Assembly (NCBI GenBank): GCA_949358305.1
Contig: OX442314.1
Coordinates: 51,218,581-51,282,580, forward strand
Direction of reading: 5' to 3'
Source: Strigamia acuminata
Lineage: Eukaryota > Arthropoda > Chilopoda > Geophilomorpha > Linotaeniidae
Length of the DNA: 64,000 bases
Shown here: one piece after another, positions 54,276-63,543 of the stretch
How the letters are laid out: each line of letters opens with the position of its first letter
Position numbering within the stretch: position 1 is the first letter of the stretch
The notes under the pieces: model-generated
Told to the model about the DNA's origin: nothing
Databases searched by the model: none
What the model saw: only the letters and a program-made list of their open reading frames with translations
Made by a program: the position numbers and the translations under genes

Positions 54276-54978
54276 GAGAGTTTTGCGAGTTTAGAGAGCC
54301 AAATTGGCGACACCACGTCAAGGTCGTCACTTGTGCCGGCGTGCCAAGTGAGCCCCGAGTCGCGGGAGTCGTTCAAGTTTGAACCGAGGAAGCTGAGTAA
54401 GTCGGAACATTTTGTCACCGTCACGGTCGTCTGTCGTGCCGTCGAGCCGAGCAGAGACCCGAGTCGTGTGAAACTGTGTTTCGGAGCGTGTGCGATTGAG
54501 AACTTAGTTCGAAATCGTGGAGTGTCGAGACGGAAAGTTTTCCGTAGTCGTGTAGTTGTGGAGCCGAAGATCGAGGGAAGTCCAACGTCGGACCGACGTC
54601 GAAATACGAGGAGAAGACGAGCCACGTCGGAGCCAAGAAGACCGCGCCTGACGTCGCCATTTTGTTTATTCTTTCTTTCTTCATTTCCTTTAAGATTTGA
54701 TTTATTTCATGTATAACGGTAAAACGTAAGTTAAGCTAAATGTATTTCGAATTATTATTTATTGTATTTGGGATTTATTCACAAAGAACAGAATAAATCA
54801 GTGGAGTTTATTAGAGAATATTTCGTGTTTATTTTAGTAAGTTAAATTCACTTAGGCCATTAAGATTAAATATAAATTTAGTGCAGTGATAGTTTTATGA
54901 GTATAAGTCCCGTTGAGGCAACCCGAAGTAATCTTTAGTCCTACTTTAGTGTTAGTGGAGATTCTGGATCACATCACT

Positions 54979-54991
54979 TGGGGGCCCGTCC
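54979..54991 (+). promoter_or_regulatory. Primer-binding site, tRNA-Pro-like
   Basis: TGGGGGCCCGTCC differs at one base from the proline-tRNA site TGGGGGCTCGTCC. Similarity ends after 13 bases, so the primer assignment is moderate. Confidence 0.6.
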
Positions 54992-55111
54992 TTTTGAACC
55001 TTAAGTGAATTTGCATTTGTGTAAAATTCTAGGGACCTCCAGAATTTTTTTTTGTGTATAAAATCTTGTTAGTATTAAGTCTGTTTCTGTCTTCACTCTT
55101 TTTAATTGACC

Positions 55112-58100
55112 ATGGATCAAGAAAGAGACAGTAGAAGAGGAAAGGGCCCGACGCGTAAAGCCAGACGAACGGACGGAGCAACGGAAGACCATCACGACAC
55201 ACGCTCACGATCGTCGTCACGGTCAGCCGACGGCGGAAGAACGCCAAATCCGCTCAGTCAGGACTTTTGGCCTACGACAAGTGACGTTGAACGCCAACTT
55301 GTGTCACGTCCACCCTCTCCCACGTCCGTCACAGAGAACGCAAGTTCCACGGCCAGTTTGAAGGCCGACTTATCGCATTTATCACGCGAAGAGTTGCTAG
55401 TAGTGGCCAAGAAAAGGGGTCAGTTGTTAAAAGCGCACCGTATTGCCGCGTCCAGGAGTAGGGACATCAGCGCTGTCACATCTGGGACCAGTACTCGGAC
55501 CCAGGAAAGATTGGAAAAGGTCCGCCAACGCATTCACGATCTAATGCAAGCAGCAGCTACCAGTTTGACGGAAGCGCAGCTGAAATATCTAGAGGGCGGC
55601 CCAATTACGGATGAAGAAGCAGCAGAGCGAGTAGCTGCAATACAAGCACGAGAAGACGACATTCGAATAGCAGGCTCAGAAGAATACCAACTCATGAAAC
55701 AAATGAGGTTGGAGGAATGTCAATTCAAAAATTCCAAATTGGAATTGGAGCTTGTTACGAAACAGAAAGAAAATCGTTTACAACAAGAGAAAGAACAAAT
55801 GGAAGCTTTTAAAGTGCGCTTGGATACTCGGCAACAAGCTTTGTTTGCAAGAGAAAAGGCAATGGAATCATCCGTTCAAGATGAAAATGTCCGTCTTCGT
55901 CCAGCGACGTTGCAAGCGCAAGAAGAGGCCGAGCGAGTGCGCAAAGAGTTAGAAGATATGAAGTATCTCGCCCACGTCAATTATCCGAGAGCTGCGGGGC
56001 CCACAAGGACCGCTAGTCCGACGGAAGTTGGGCAGAAAAAGACTGATTCTTTTGGAACTTCGTTCAAAAGGGGGAGAGAAGGTGCTGAAGGAGATTCAGC
56101 AAGCAAAAGAATGCTATCGTCACCAACTAGGAATTTATTCGAAGTCATTGACCAGTGGAGTGCCCAACATTGTCCTGACAGTCAAGGACAGACCACTCAA
56201 CACAGAACAAAGACAATAGACGTTACTTTGCAACCGGAAATCGTCACAATTCCAGCGACGAGGGCACAAAAAGAACGTTCACGTGATGTGTACGCAGGTG
56301 TTTGGCCAGGAAATAATGATCAACACCAAGCTGGTGCATCAAATTTTGAACAATCAAAAGATTCGAACGCCAACAAAACCTTTCGCCCTTGGGAAAATGA
56401 TTCCAGCAAATTAAAAAATAAAGACGATAGAAAACAAGATCAAGGCGCGACAGCAAATTCTTTTGCGCCAAATCAAGATGTAGATGAACGTTATCTTTCA
56501 CATCAAAATGAAGGAAGACGTCACACTGATCAAGGTCGGGTGACCTCACAGGGGCAGGACGTTTATCACAATGTTCCAGTATCGAAAGAATGGAAAGAAA
56601 AAGTCAACACTGCTTCAAAAAATGAGCGTTATCCTTCACAAGGCGATCAAGAAGTCCCTACACACGAATTTTCAGAAGGAAATCGCCATTATGACGACCG
56701 AGACAGACGTTATGATGAAGTCTCACGTCAAAGAAATGATCAATATTTGTCATCACGGGGGAATCCGCAAGAAAGGGACTCACGTTACCAATATGAGGAC
56801 CAACGTTATCAAAATTATGATCAACGTTACTATGCGGGCGACTCACGTCAAGAAGACGATTCGCACGACAGAGATCGATCACGGCAAAAAGATGGGTCAC
56901 GTCACAGAGGTGATTCTCACCAGGACAGAGACCATTCTCGTCAAAATGAGTGGCAAAGAGATTACACTAGTCCACCACCAGGAGGCACGCGAAACGAAAG
57001 AGACGACCGAAAATATTCAAATTCGGAACATTTCCGACCAAATGAAGGAAATGACTCACGAAATTTCGGACAACGTCAACAAAGATCCGAATATCGTTCA
57101 GATGAGCGTGGAATACCTGCTGGTGATGGCAACCCGCCACAAATGAGCCCGACTCAGTGGCGAGAATTCATTAACAGTCAAATTGACGAACGTTTAGCAA
57201 GAATTCCATCCAAAGCTCAAGAGATGGAAGAAGTTTTGCAAAAAAGAATTAGAAAATATTGTGCTGGAAATTGGTCACACACATTCACTGACCCAAGTCA
57301 AATAAAATGGGATAGAATAACACCCGATCCGTTTGATGGAACTTGGCAAGCCGGAACTCAATTTTTTGATGACGTAATGCAAATTGCAAGAAGTCACGGC
57401 ATTGACCCGAGAACCACACTAGATAAAATTATCCCTAAAATTCTAACCGGGGGTGCGGCAAAATGGTTTTATGGTCGCTCATTTGCATCATGGAACGAAT
57501 TTGTGCGCGCTTTTATGAAGGAATACGGAGAGTCGAATGCGACTTTATACCATAATTGGGATAACTTGAAACAAATGTTAGGTGAAGATCTCCGCTCGTA
57601 TTTACGAAGAACGGAGGAATTACTTGATCAATTACCATACAATGTTGATGACTTTTCAGCTGATCGCCAATTCCGTCGAGGTTTAACGGAATTCTCAGAG
57701 AGAGTGTTGTCAATGGTCAAAGCGCCCTTGGCGAACTCTTTTGAGAAATTGGCTGAATTTATGAGAACAAATCAGATGTACATCGATGATCGTTACATCA
57801 AAGATTTGCCGCCGGAGGAGCAAAGGGGACAAGAGGAGTTATTGCGACGTCAAGCAAACTTTGCTAGAGGAGGTACAAAAGCGATGCAACCTCGATCACT
57901 GTTCACCATGCCCCGCAAGGAAGTCACATTTCATCGCAATAAAGACAATGAACCAACTCCTCACCCTCCTCCAAAAATTCCAACTAGACCCACAGCTAGA
58001 TGGGCACAGGAAGTTGATGACCAGGGAGATTCGGCAAATAGCCAAATAATCTCTATGGAATTAACCGATCAACATATTGAAACTTTGGTTGAGGCCACAA

Positions 58101-58501
58101 ATGCGTATTTCGCTAAAAATAATGCGACAACTGCAAAGTATAAGCCGCCTATGCAGCCAAAGATATCAACAACTAGTGACGCCAAAGATGGGCAAAATCA
58201 AGCGCTGAAAAGTTTTTCACTCGAGTTTCCATCGAAAAATTCATCACAGGAAACTGGAAAAGCTGATAGCAACAGTCAAGCTACAACTGCATCAGCCAAA
58301 AGTGAAGGAAGTGTAGAAACAGCTACTACACCAAGAATGACGCCTGAAAATTCACCTTGTCATAATTGCGGCGCACTAGGACATTGGGCAAGACAGTGCC
58401 CACAACCAAAAAAGCAGCCTTCACCAAAAATGGACATTGAAAAGTTGGTGGAAGTCCTCACAGAAGCCGTGCAAAAAAACTTGCGAGCGCGGGACCAGTA
58501 A
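55112..58501 (+). CDS. gag: Gypsy gag, 1129 aa, with CCHC knuckle
   Basis: The ATG at 55112 is in an ideal context (ACCATGG) and preferable to the in-frame TTG at 55106. Order: basic Arg/Ser-rich N-terminus; Ser/Thr-rich segment; long charged coiled-coil (about 180-290; e.g. KLELELVTKQKENRLQQEKE); very hydrophilic D/R/Q/H-rich tract (about 430-680, many DRD, SRQ and RYDE motifs); gag core near 734-900 with PDPFDGTWQAGTQFFDDV and AAKWFYGRSFASWNEFVRAF; Pro-rich part; knuckle CHNCGALGHWARQC at about 1082. It forms the particle and binds RNA. Over twice the usual gag size because of the N-terminal half. Ends at TAA 58499, after the frameshift site. Confidence 0.93.
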   Translation: MDQERDSRRGKGPTRKARRTDGATEDHHDTRSRSSSRSADGGRTPNPLSQDFWPTTSDVERQLVSRPPSPTSVTENASSTASLKADLSHLSREELLVVAKKRGQLLKAHRIAASRSRDISAVTSGTSTRTQERLEKVRQRIHDLMQAAATSLTEAQLKYLEGGPITDEEAAERVAAIQAREDDIRIAGSEEYQLMKQMRLEECQFKNSKLELELVTKQKENRLQQEKEQMEAFKVRLDTRQQALFAREKAMESSVQDENVRLRPATLQAQEEAERVRKELEDMKYLAHVNYPRAAGPTRTASPTEVGQKKTDSFGTSFKRGREGAEGDSASKRMLSSPTRNLFEVIDQWSAQHCPDSQGQTTQHRTKTIDVTLQPEIVTIPATRAQKERSRDVYAGVWPGNNDQHQAGASNFEQSKDSNANKTFRPWENDSSKLKNKDDRKQDQGATANSFAPNQDVDERYLSHQNEGRRHTDQGRVTSQGQDVYHNVPVSKEWKEKVNTASKNERYPSQGDQEVPTHEFSEGNRHYDDRDRRYDEVSRQRNDQYLSSRGNPQERDSRYQYEDQRYQNYDQRYYAGDSRQEDDSHDRDRSRQKDGSRHRGDSHQDRDHSRQNEWQRDYTSPPPGGTRNERDDRKYSNSEHFRPNEGNDSRNFGQRQQRSEYRSDERGIPAGDGNPPQMSPTQWREFINSQIDERLARIPSKAQEMEEVLQKRIRKYCAGNWSHTFTDPSQIKWDRITPDPFDGTWQAGTQFFDDVMQIARSHGIDPRTTLDKIIPKILTGGAAKWFYGRSFASWNEFVRAFMKEYGESNATLYHNWDNLKQMLGEDLRSYLRRTEELLDQLPYNVDDFSADRQFRRGLTEFSERVLSMVKAPLANSFEKLAEFMRTNQMYIDDRYIKDLPPEEQRGQEELLRRQANFARGGTKAMQPRSLFTMPRKEVTFHRNKDNEPTPHPPPKIPTRPTARWAQEVDDQGDSANSQIISMELTDQHIETLVEATNAYFAKNNATTAKYKPPMQPKISTTSDAKDGQNQALKSFSLEFPSKNSSQETGKADSNSQATTASAKSEGSVETATTPRMTPENSPCHNCGALGHWARQCPQPKKQPSPKMDIEKLVEVLTEAVQKNLRARDQ

Positions 58502-58516
58502 ATCAGGAGCCCGCGC
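58474..58516 (+). promoter_or_regulatory. -1 ribosomal frameshift signal at the gag-pol junction
   Basis: Gag codons CAA AAA AAC contain the slippery heptamer A_AAA_AAC (58474-58480) in canonical phase. A 6-nt spacer (58481-58486) is followed by GCGCGGG (58487-58493), a 16-nt loop and CCCGCGC (58510-58516), a perfect 7-bp GC stem. Slipping back one base enters the pol frame directly, 18 nt before the gag stop codon. Confidence 0.92.
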
Positions 58517-61500
58517 CATCAAAAAAATCGGAAGAATTGCAGGAAAGTGAAGATACGACTGTAAAAGTAAAAGAAGCTTCACCCTCTATTGATCCAGAGA
58601 CGGGAAAAAGAAAAGGAGAAATGATTTGTGAAATTATCGGCGGGGAAATAGTGTCCATCAGATTTCCGCCACCAGAATTAATATCTCCTAAAGTCGAAAA
58701 CAAAGATGTAATTGAAAATGTTCGCCTGGCACGGAAAATAATTCCTTGTATATTTACACCTCCAGAAGCCATAGGGACGATGCAACTTGCTCATGACGAA
58801 GTAACTTGCAAACCTAAAGACGGCAAAGTTGTCGAGTTACAATTTCCATCATCAGAATTAAAAACAATGCCTGAAAGTGAGGAAATTAAAGAAGTCGACA
58901 ACACATATTTTGTGAATGAAATCACACAAGCACTGAAGGAGGTGGGATTAGATGAAGAAAATGAGGCGACAATTTTTTGGGCGAATGTGAAACATTCATA
59001 TGAGAATGATCCTTCAGAGGCAGCGTGGATGATGAACACGCCAGTTGAACCAATTGACTGGGATCCATTACTTCACAAACTTCCAAAGCTGCAACCTGAA
59101 GAGAGCCCAAGAATACGAGTGTTCAATGCTCTAATCCCCGACGACGAACAATTAGGAGGAATGACCACAATGGACATCCTGACCGAGAGTGGAAGCATAG
59201 CTGCAACATTAGACTCTGGTGCAAACAGAAGTTGTGTGTCGTTGCCGTTAGTAAAAGCGATGGGAATCGATGATTTGATTACCAAAGTTGGGCCTAACAT
59301 GGCCATAAACACGGCAGACAAAAAAGTCCAACCAATTGGTTCAATCCGAATACTGTTTCGATGGACGCACGGCATGATGTTGCACTATTTTTTGGTGTTG
59401 CCACATGAAATGCATTTCATGCTCATGGGGAACGATGTCATGAAAAGAATGAGAATCCAGCCGAATCCCCTCAGCGGAAAGTGGAATTTTGTGACCACTT
59501 TGGAAGTACCAACTCCATATGTTCCGCAGTACGTACTGGATAAACTGGAAAAAACGTTAGAGCAACCAGAATCAACATTCCGGACATTTGCAAAAGAAAC
59601 ATGCTACAATGCTTTCAATGCAAGATTGAGAATGGACAACGGCGTAGACAACTTGGTGGAAGAAGCCAAACTTCAACTAACAGAGGCTCTTCAGTTAGAA
59701 TCAGTGCTTAGAAAGCATGAAAAAATTCTCACCAAAACGCCAGGGAAAACACACGTTTTGCAGCACACGATTGATTTGGACACGAAAAAGCCTATCAGAG
59801 TGCCATTTCGAAGCTGGAACCCACAGAAGCGCGAAATTTTGCGCCAACTCTGTCAAGAGTTGAAAGACAAAGGTTTTGTGTCGGATGCGGAAGGTGATTA
59901 CGCTGCGAGGATCGTACTAGTATCAAAAACCGGATCAGATCCCCGGTTGTGCATCGACTATCGGCCGATCAATGAGCACACTTTGTATGATCCACCCCAA
60001 ATGCCCACGATCACGGAGATTCTACGGGAGCTCGGAGAGTTCAATTGGGGAACAACGATAGATCTGACCAAGGGCTACTGGCAGATTGAGTTGCGCCCAG
60101 AAGACAGACCAAAGACGGCGTTTTGGAGCCCGATAGGCCGCTTGATGTTTAACGTTATGCCGTTTGGGCTTGTCAACGCGCCCACAACATTCCAGCGCCT
60201 AATCGAGAAAGTGCTCGGCGATGCATATCGCAAGTACGCCTGGGCGTATTTGGATGACATCGTCATTGTATCGAAAACATACGAAGAGCACATGCGCCAT
60301 GTTGACGACGTCTTATCTAAATTAGAAAGAGCTGGCTTGCACGTAAATCCTGAAAAGTTAAAATTTTGTCGCAAAGAGCTAAAATTTTTAGGCTACAATT
60401 TAGGGGTCAACGGTGTAAGCGCAGATCCGAAAAAAGTGGACGCCATTGCTAAGTTTCCAGCGCCAACCAATCTCACCGAGTTGCAGCGCTTTCTTGGAAT
60501 GGTGAATTTTTTTCACAGACTGTTGAAGGATTTGGCCACTGTGGCCGAGCCCCTGCGTCCGCTCTTGAAGAAGGGCATCGATTTTGTGTGGACAGAAAAT
60601 CACCAACGAGCATTTGATGAAGTCAAGAAACTACTCACTGACTCAGAAACAATGGCGTTGCCGGACTTAACCCGTCCATTTATCGTCCACACGGACGCAA
60701 GCAAAAAAGGGCTCGGAGCGGCATTAATGCAAAAGAACATGGTCAACGGACAAGAACTCGAGGTCCCCTGCGTATATGCTAGTCGCAGTCTGCAGGCAGC
60801 TGAACTGAATTACAGCGTCACAGACCTCGAATGTCTGGCGGTAATTTGGGCGTTGCGAAAATTCCGAGAATATCTGGAATTCACCCATTTCACTGTACAG
60901 ACGGACCATCAGGCCCTGAAATGGCTCATGGGATTGGATGAGCCCACTGGCCGCCTTGCCCGATGGCAAATGGAACTCATGTCGTATAGTTTTAAAATCC
61001 AATACGTCAAGGGTCCAACCAATGTGCTTGCTGATGCATTGTCGCGTGCGCCAACAGATTTGGCAAGTGGTGAAGATGAATGCGGAGAAGCTGACGGTGA
61101 TACACGTTATTGCCCGACAGAGGTCCATTCTTGGGAAATTAAGAATTGGAATCAACTGCCTACGCCGAAAGCCCCTGAAGATCCAATGGTCGCTTATTGG
61201 TGTAATTTGTATGTTGCACCTACGGCGGAGACAAAGCAAAAATTACGCGAGGAGGAAGGATGGCGATACATGCCAAAATCCGACAATGCAATGGCAAATG
61301 CCTTCATCCTCAAGGTGACAGAGCAATTAAATTGCACTCCACCTACTCGCGAGGAATTTATAGCTGAGCAAAAGGCAGACAAACATTGTCAAGTCATCCG
61401 CTTCTATCTGGAAACACAACAATTCCCACCACATGTCACGACTCGCCTTCAAAGAAGAAATTTCAAAGTATTAGCAACCAGACATATCCTCGAGGAAGAT

Positions 61501-63297
61501 CTGCTCATGCGGTATCAACCAACGATTTCCGACGAGCTAGGCGAGGATAATAGTGCATTAGAAGTCGTGGTACCAAAGTCGTTAAGATTTCGAGTACTTT
61601 GGTTGATGCACGGCCACCCATTGGCTAGCCATAGCGGTATTGCAAGAACACTTTACCGGATGCGCTGCATTTACGTTTGGGACGGCATGAAAAGGGACAC
61701 TGCAAAATTCATCAAGCACTGTGTCAGATGTCAGGCGTGCAAACCACGACCAAAAACAAAAGTTGAGCCGGCTGAAATTGGGCCATACGCACCGTTCGAA
61801 TGCCTGAGCATCGACCTGACAGGCCCAAAACCAAGGACGATCGAAGGCAACAACTATATTTTGGTTATTTTAGATGTGGCAACTCATTGGCCAAAATTGT
61901 ACCCGTTGGAGGACCCCACTGCCCAAATCATCTCGGATTGTGTGTATGACACGTCCATGGACTGGGGATTTCCTCTAAAAATAATATCCGACAATGGGCC
62001 GCAATTTAAAGCACGAATTTACAAAGAGTTTTGCAAACGTTTCAAAATTATTCCAAAATTTACTTCGCCGTATCATCCGCAAGCCAATCCAGTCGAGAGG
62101 CTCAACAGGGACATTAAGTACGTCATTGCAATTTTCACAGACCTGCACCGCCGCTGGGACGAATATTTAAGAGAAATAGCGTTCAGCATCAGGTCCACTG
62201 AGTCAAGGGGTCGAGGATACTCCCCTGCCTATCTCAACTGCGGCAGAGAACTTCGTATTCCTTGGGACCCAAGAGTCCTTGATGGGATTCTTCGAATTGA
62301 CCCAAAACAGCCCCACATATATGTCCAGCGATTGCAACGAATAATAAGCGACACGTACCACCACATGATGGCACATATTGTGGATTTGAGAGAGAGAGTG
62401 CGCAGTCACCAAGATGACGCTAAATTTGAAAATTTCAAAGTCAATGACCTTGTTTGGAGAGAAAATCACGCGCTCTCCAAGGCCTCAGCAGGCATTTCTG
62501 CAAGTATTGCGGACAAGCGAACTGGCCCCTACGTCATCACCCAGATACACCAGGGTGGAGCCGCCAGATTGCGTCGGTTAAAAGACAATCGCATTTTCAA
62601 CTCAATTCACAAAACCGAACTGTCACCCTACTTCCCTGAATTTAACCAAGAGATTTGGTTAAAAGGTCAAACCAAAAGCAACCCCAATGCTGAGGTGATA
62701 AACACCTTATTTGATGACATTCCAGCAAGAGGGGACGATTCAGAAGTAGTGGAAGAGGCAGAAAATGTGCCAAGTACGGAAGTCGCAGAGGATGTGCAAA
62801 CGTCAAAAAGTGCACAAGAAACTCAAAAGCAATCAGAAATGCAAAGTGTCGAAAATTTGCAAAGTTTACCAGATTTCGAGTTTGATTTCGATCCAGAAAC
62901 TGTTGTCATAGAAACGCAAGAAATTGCAAATGCACACGACTTTCAAAATAATGAACGTGCAGAAAACGTTCAACACAAAGAAAGCGTGCAAGACGCTGAA
63001 AGTGCAGAAAATGCACAGGAAAATGCACAAACCAGTGCACAAAGTGTCAAAGATTTGCAAAATGCAGAAAGTTCGGACGACACAGAAACAGAAATTCCAC
63101 TAATTTCGCCTGAAAAAAACGTTTTTGGAAATAAGAAGCAAAGTGCTTCTTTTTCTAAAAAGAGGGGAAAGAGAGTGGAAAAGAATGATGAAATTAGAAA
63201 GAAATATCAAGGATTGAATTCTCATGAAAAGAAAAAGGCTTTAAAACAATATCCACTTCGAGACAGATCGAAGTTAAAGCCTCCGGATTACCTCTAA
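58480..63297 (+). CDS. pol: Gypsy pol: protease, RT, RNase H, integrase
   Basis: Frame is -1 to gag and has no ATG near its start; it is reached by frameshifting at 58480 (first pol-only codon CTT). Positions from 58537: protease TLDSGANRSCVSL (about 226) with flap-like FMLMGNDVM; RT with LCIDYRPIN, TIDLTKGYWQIEL, MPFGLVNAPTTFQRL and active site AYLDDIVIV (about 571); RNase H VHTDASKKGLGAAL (about 718), DLECLAVIWAL, TDHQALKW and ADALSRAP; integrase HHCC zinc finger HPLASHSGIA...CVRCQAC (about 1025-1068) and DDE residues SIDLTGP, SDNGPQF, PVERLNRD (about 1091-1185), then a GPY/F-like RTGPYVIT (about 1330). A Glu/Gln-rich repetitive tail (ENVQ/ENAQ motifs) of about 200 residues follows. All catalytic motifs are intact. 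Confidence 0.96.
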   Translation, partial: LASAGPVNQEPAPSKKSEELQESEDTTVKVKEASPSIDPETGKRKGEMICEIIGGEIVSIRFPPPELISPKVENKDVIENVRLARKIIPCIFTPPEAIGTMQLAHDEVTCKPKDGKVVELQFPSSELKTMPESEEIKEVDNTYFVNEITQALKEVGLDEENEATIFWANVKHSYENDPSEAAWMMNTPVEPIDWDPLLHKLPKLQPEESPRIRVFNALIPDDEQLGGMTTMDILTESGSIAATLDSGANRSCVSLPLVKAMGIDDLITKVGPNMAINTADKKVQPIGSIRILFRWTHGMMLHYFLVLPHEMHFMLMGNDVMKRMRIQPNPLSGKWNFVTTLEVPTPYVPQYVLDKLEKTLEQPESTFRTFAKETCYNAFNARLRMDNGVDNLVEEAKLQLTEALQLESVLRKHEKILTKTPGKTHVLQHTIDLDTKKPIRVPFRSWNPQKREILRQLCQELKDKGFVSDAEGDYAARIVLVSKTGSDPRLCIDYRPINEHTLYDPPQMPTITEILRELGEFNWGTTIDLTKGYWQIELRPEDRPKTAFWSPIGRLMFNVMPFGLVNAPTTFQRLIEKVLGDAYRKYAWAYLDDIVIVSKTYEEHMRHVDDVLSKLERAGLHVNPEKLKFCRKELKFLGYNLGVNGVSADPKKVDAIAKFPAPTNLTELQRFLGMVNFFHRLLKDLATVAEPLRPLLKKGIDFVWTENHQRAFDEVKKLLTDSETMALPDLTRPFIVHTDASKKGLGAALMQKNMVNGQELEVPCVYASRSLQAAELNYSVTDLECLAVIWALRKFREYLEFTHFTVQTDHQALKWLMGLDEPTGRLARWQMELMSYSFKIQYVKGPTNVLADALSRAPTDLASGEDECGEADGDTRYCPTEVHSWEIKNWNQLPTPKAPEDPMVAYWCNLYVAPTAETKQKLREEEGWRYMPKSDNAMANAFILKVTEQLNCTPPTREEFIAEQKADKHCQVIRFYLETQQFPPHVTTRLQRRNFKVLATRHILEEDLLMRYQPTISDELGEDNSALEVVVPKSLRFRVLWLMHGHPLASHSGIARTLYRMRCIYVWDGMKRDTAKFIKHCVRCQACKPRPKTKVEPAEIGPYAPFECLSIDLTGPKPRTIEGNNYILVILDVATHWPKLYPLEDPTAQIISDCVYDTSMDWGFPLKIISDNGPQFKARIYKEFCKRFKIIPKFTSPYHPQANPVERLNRDIKYVIAIFTDLHRRWDEYLREIAFSIRSTESRGRGYSPAYLNCGRELRIPWDPRVLDGILRIDPKQPHIYVQRLQRIISDTYHHMMAHIVDLRERVRSHQDDAKFENFKVNDLVWRENHALSKASAGISASIADKRTGPYVITQIHQGGAARLRRLKDNRIFNSIHKTELSPYFPEFNQEIWLKGQTKSNPNAEVINTLFDDIPARGDDSEVVEEAENVPSTEVAEDVQTSKSAQETQKQSEMQSVENLQSLPDFEFDFDPETVVIETQEIANAHDFQNNERAENVQHKESVQDAESAENAQENAQTSAQSVKDLQNAESSDDTETEIPLISPEKNVFGNKKQSASFSKKRGKRVEKNDEIRKKYQGLNSHEKKKALKQYPLRDRSKLKPPDYL

Positions 63298-63543
63298 AAA
63301 TAGAATAAGACGTCGCTCGGAAGTCCGGAAATGGATGACGTCATTGCTCGATTGTGATTGGTCGCCGAAGGGAACAGCTGTAGTTCGAAACACCTAACCA
63401 CAACAATAAGTGTGAACTGTTAAAGCTCCGTGAATATTTGATAAAACAAAAACAAAATTGGATATTCTTCACTGGCGACTAACCACAATTGGAGCGGAGA
63501 AACCACGACTAGACACGGACGAAAGAACCGGAAAACCGGAACG
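63298..63543 (+). promoter_or_regulatory. Pol-ORF3 gap with CRE and inverted CCAAT motifs
   Basis: 246 bp with TGACGTCA at 63336-63343 and ATTGG (inverted CCAAT) at 63357-63361, a pairing typical of animal promoters. It may drive ORF3 on its own; alternatively ORF3 is expressed from spliced RNA. Confidence 0.35.

Larger units (their letters stand above)
53506..54976 (+). repeat. Inferred 5' LTR of the gypsy element (1471 bp)
   Basis: Begins TGCGGTGGCCCGGATGCCAC and ends CTGGATCACATCA, two bases before the primer site. Placed by likeness to the solo LTR at 47246-48731 (1486 bp). The 3' copy is outside the window, so the start is an inference. Confidence 0.55.

Noticed and set aside
54333-54716. 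127-codon Arg-rich frame in the gypsy LTR
   Set aside because: Lies in GC-rich LTR leader with an opposite-strand frame of similar size; no domain.
55106-55111. Start of gypsy gag at TTG 55106
   Set aside because: In an animal transcript the ATG at 55112 with ACCATGG context is the credible start.
58537-58539. Separate start of pol at TTG 58537
   Set aside because: The pol frame is open upstream into the slippery site; the frameshift explains its expression better than a non-ATG start.
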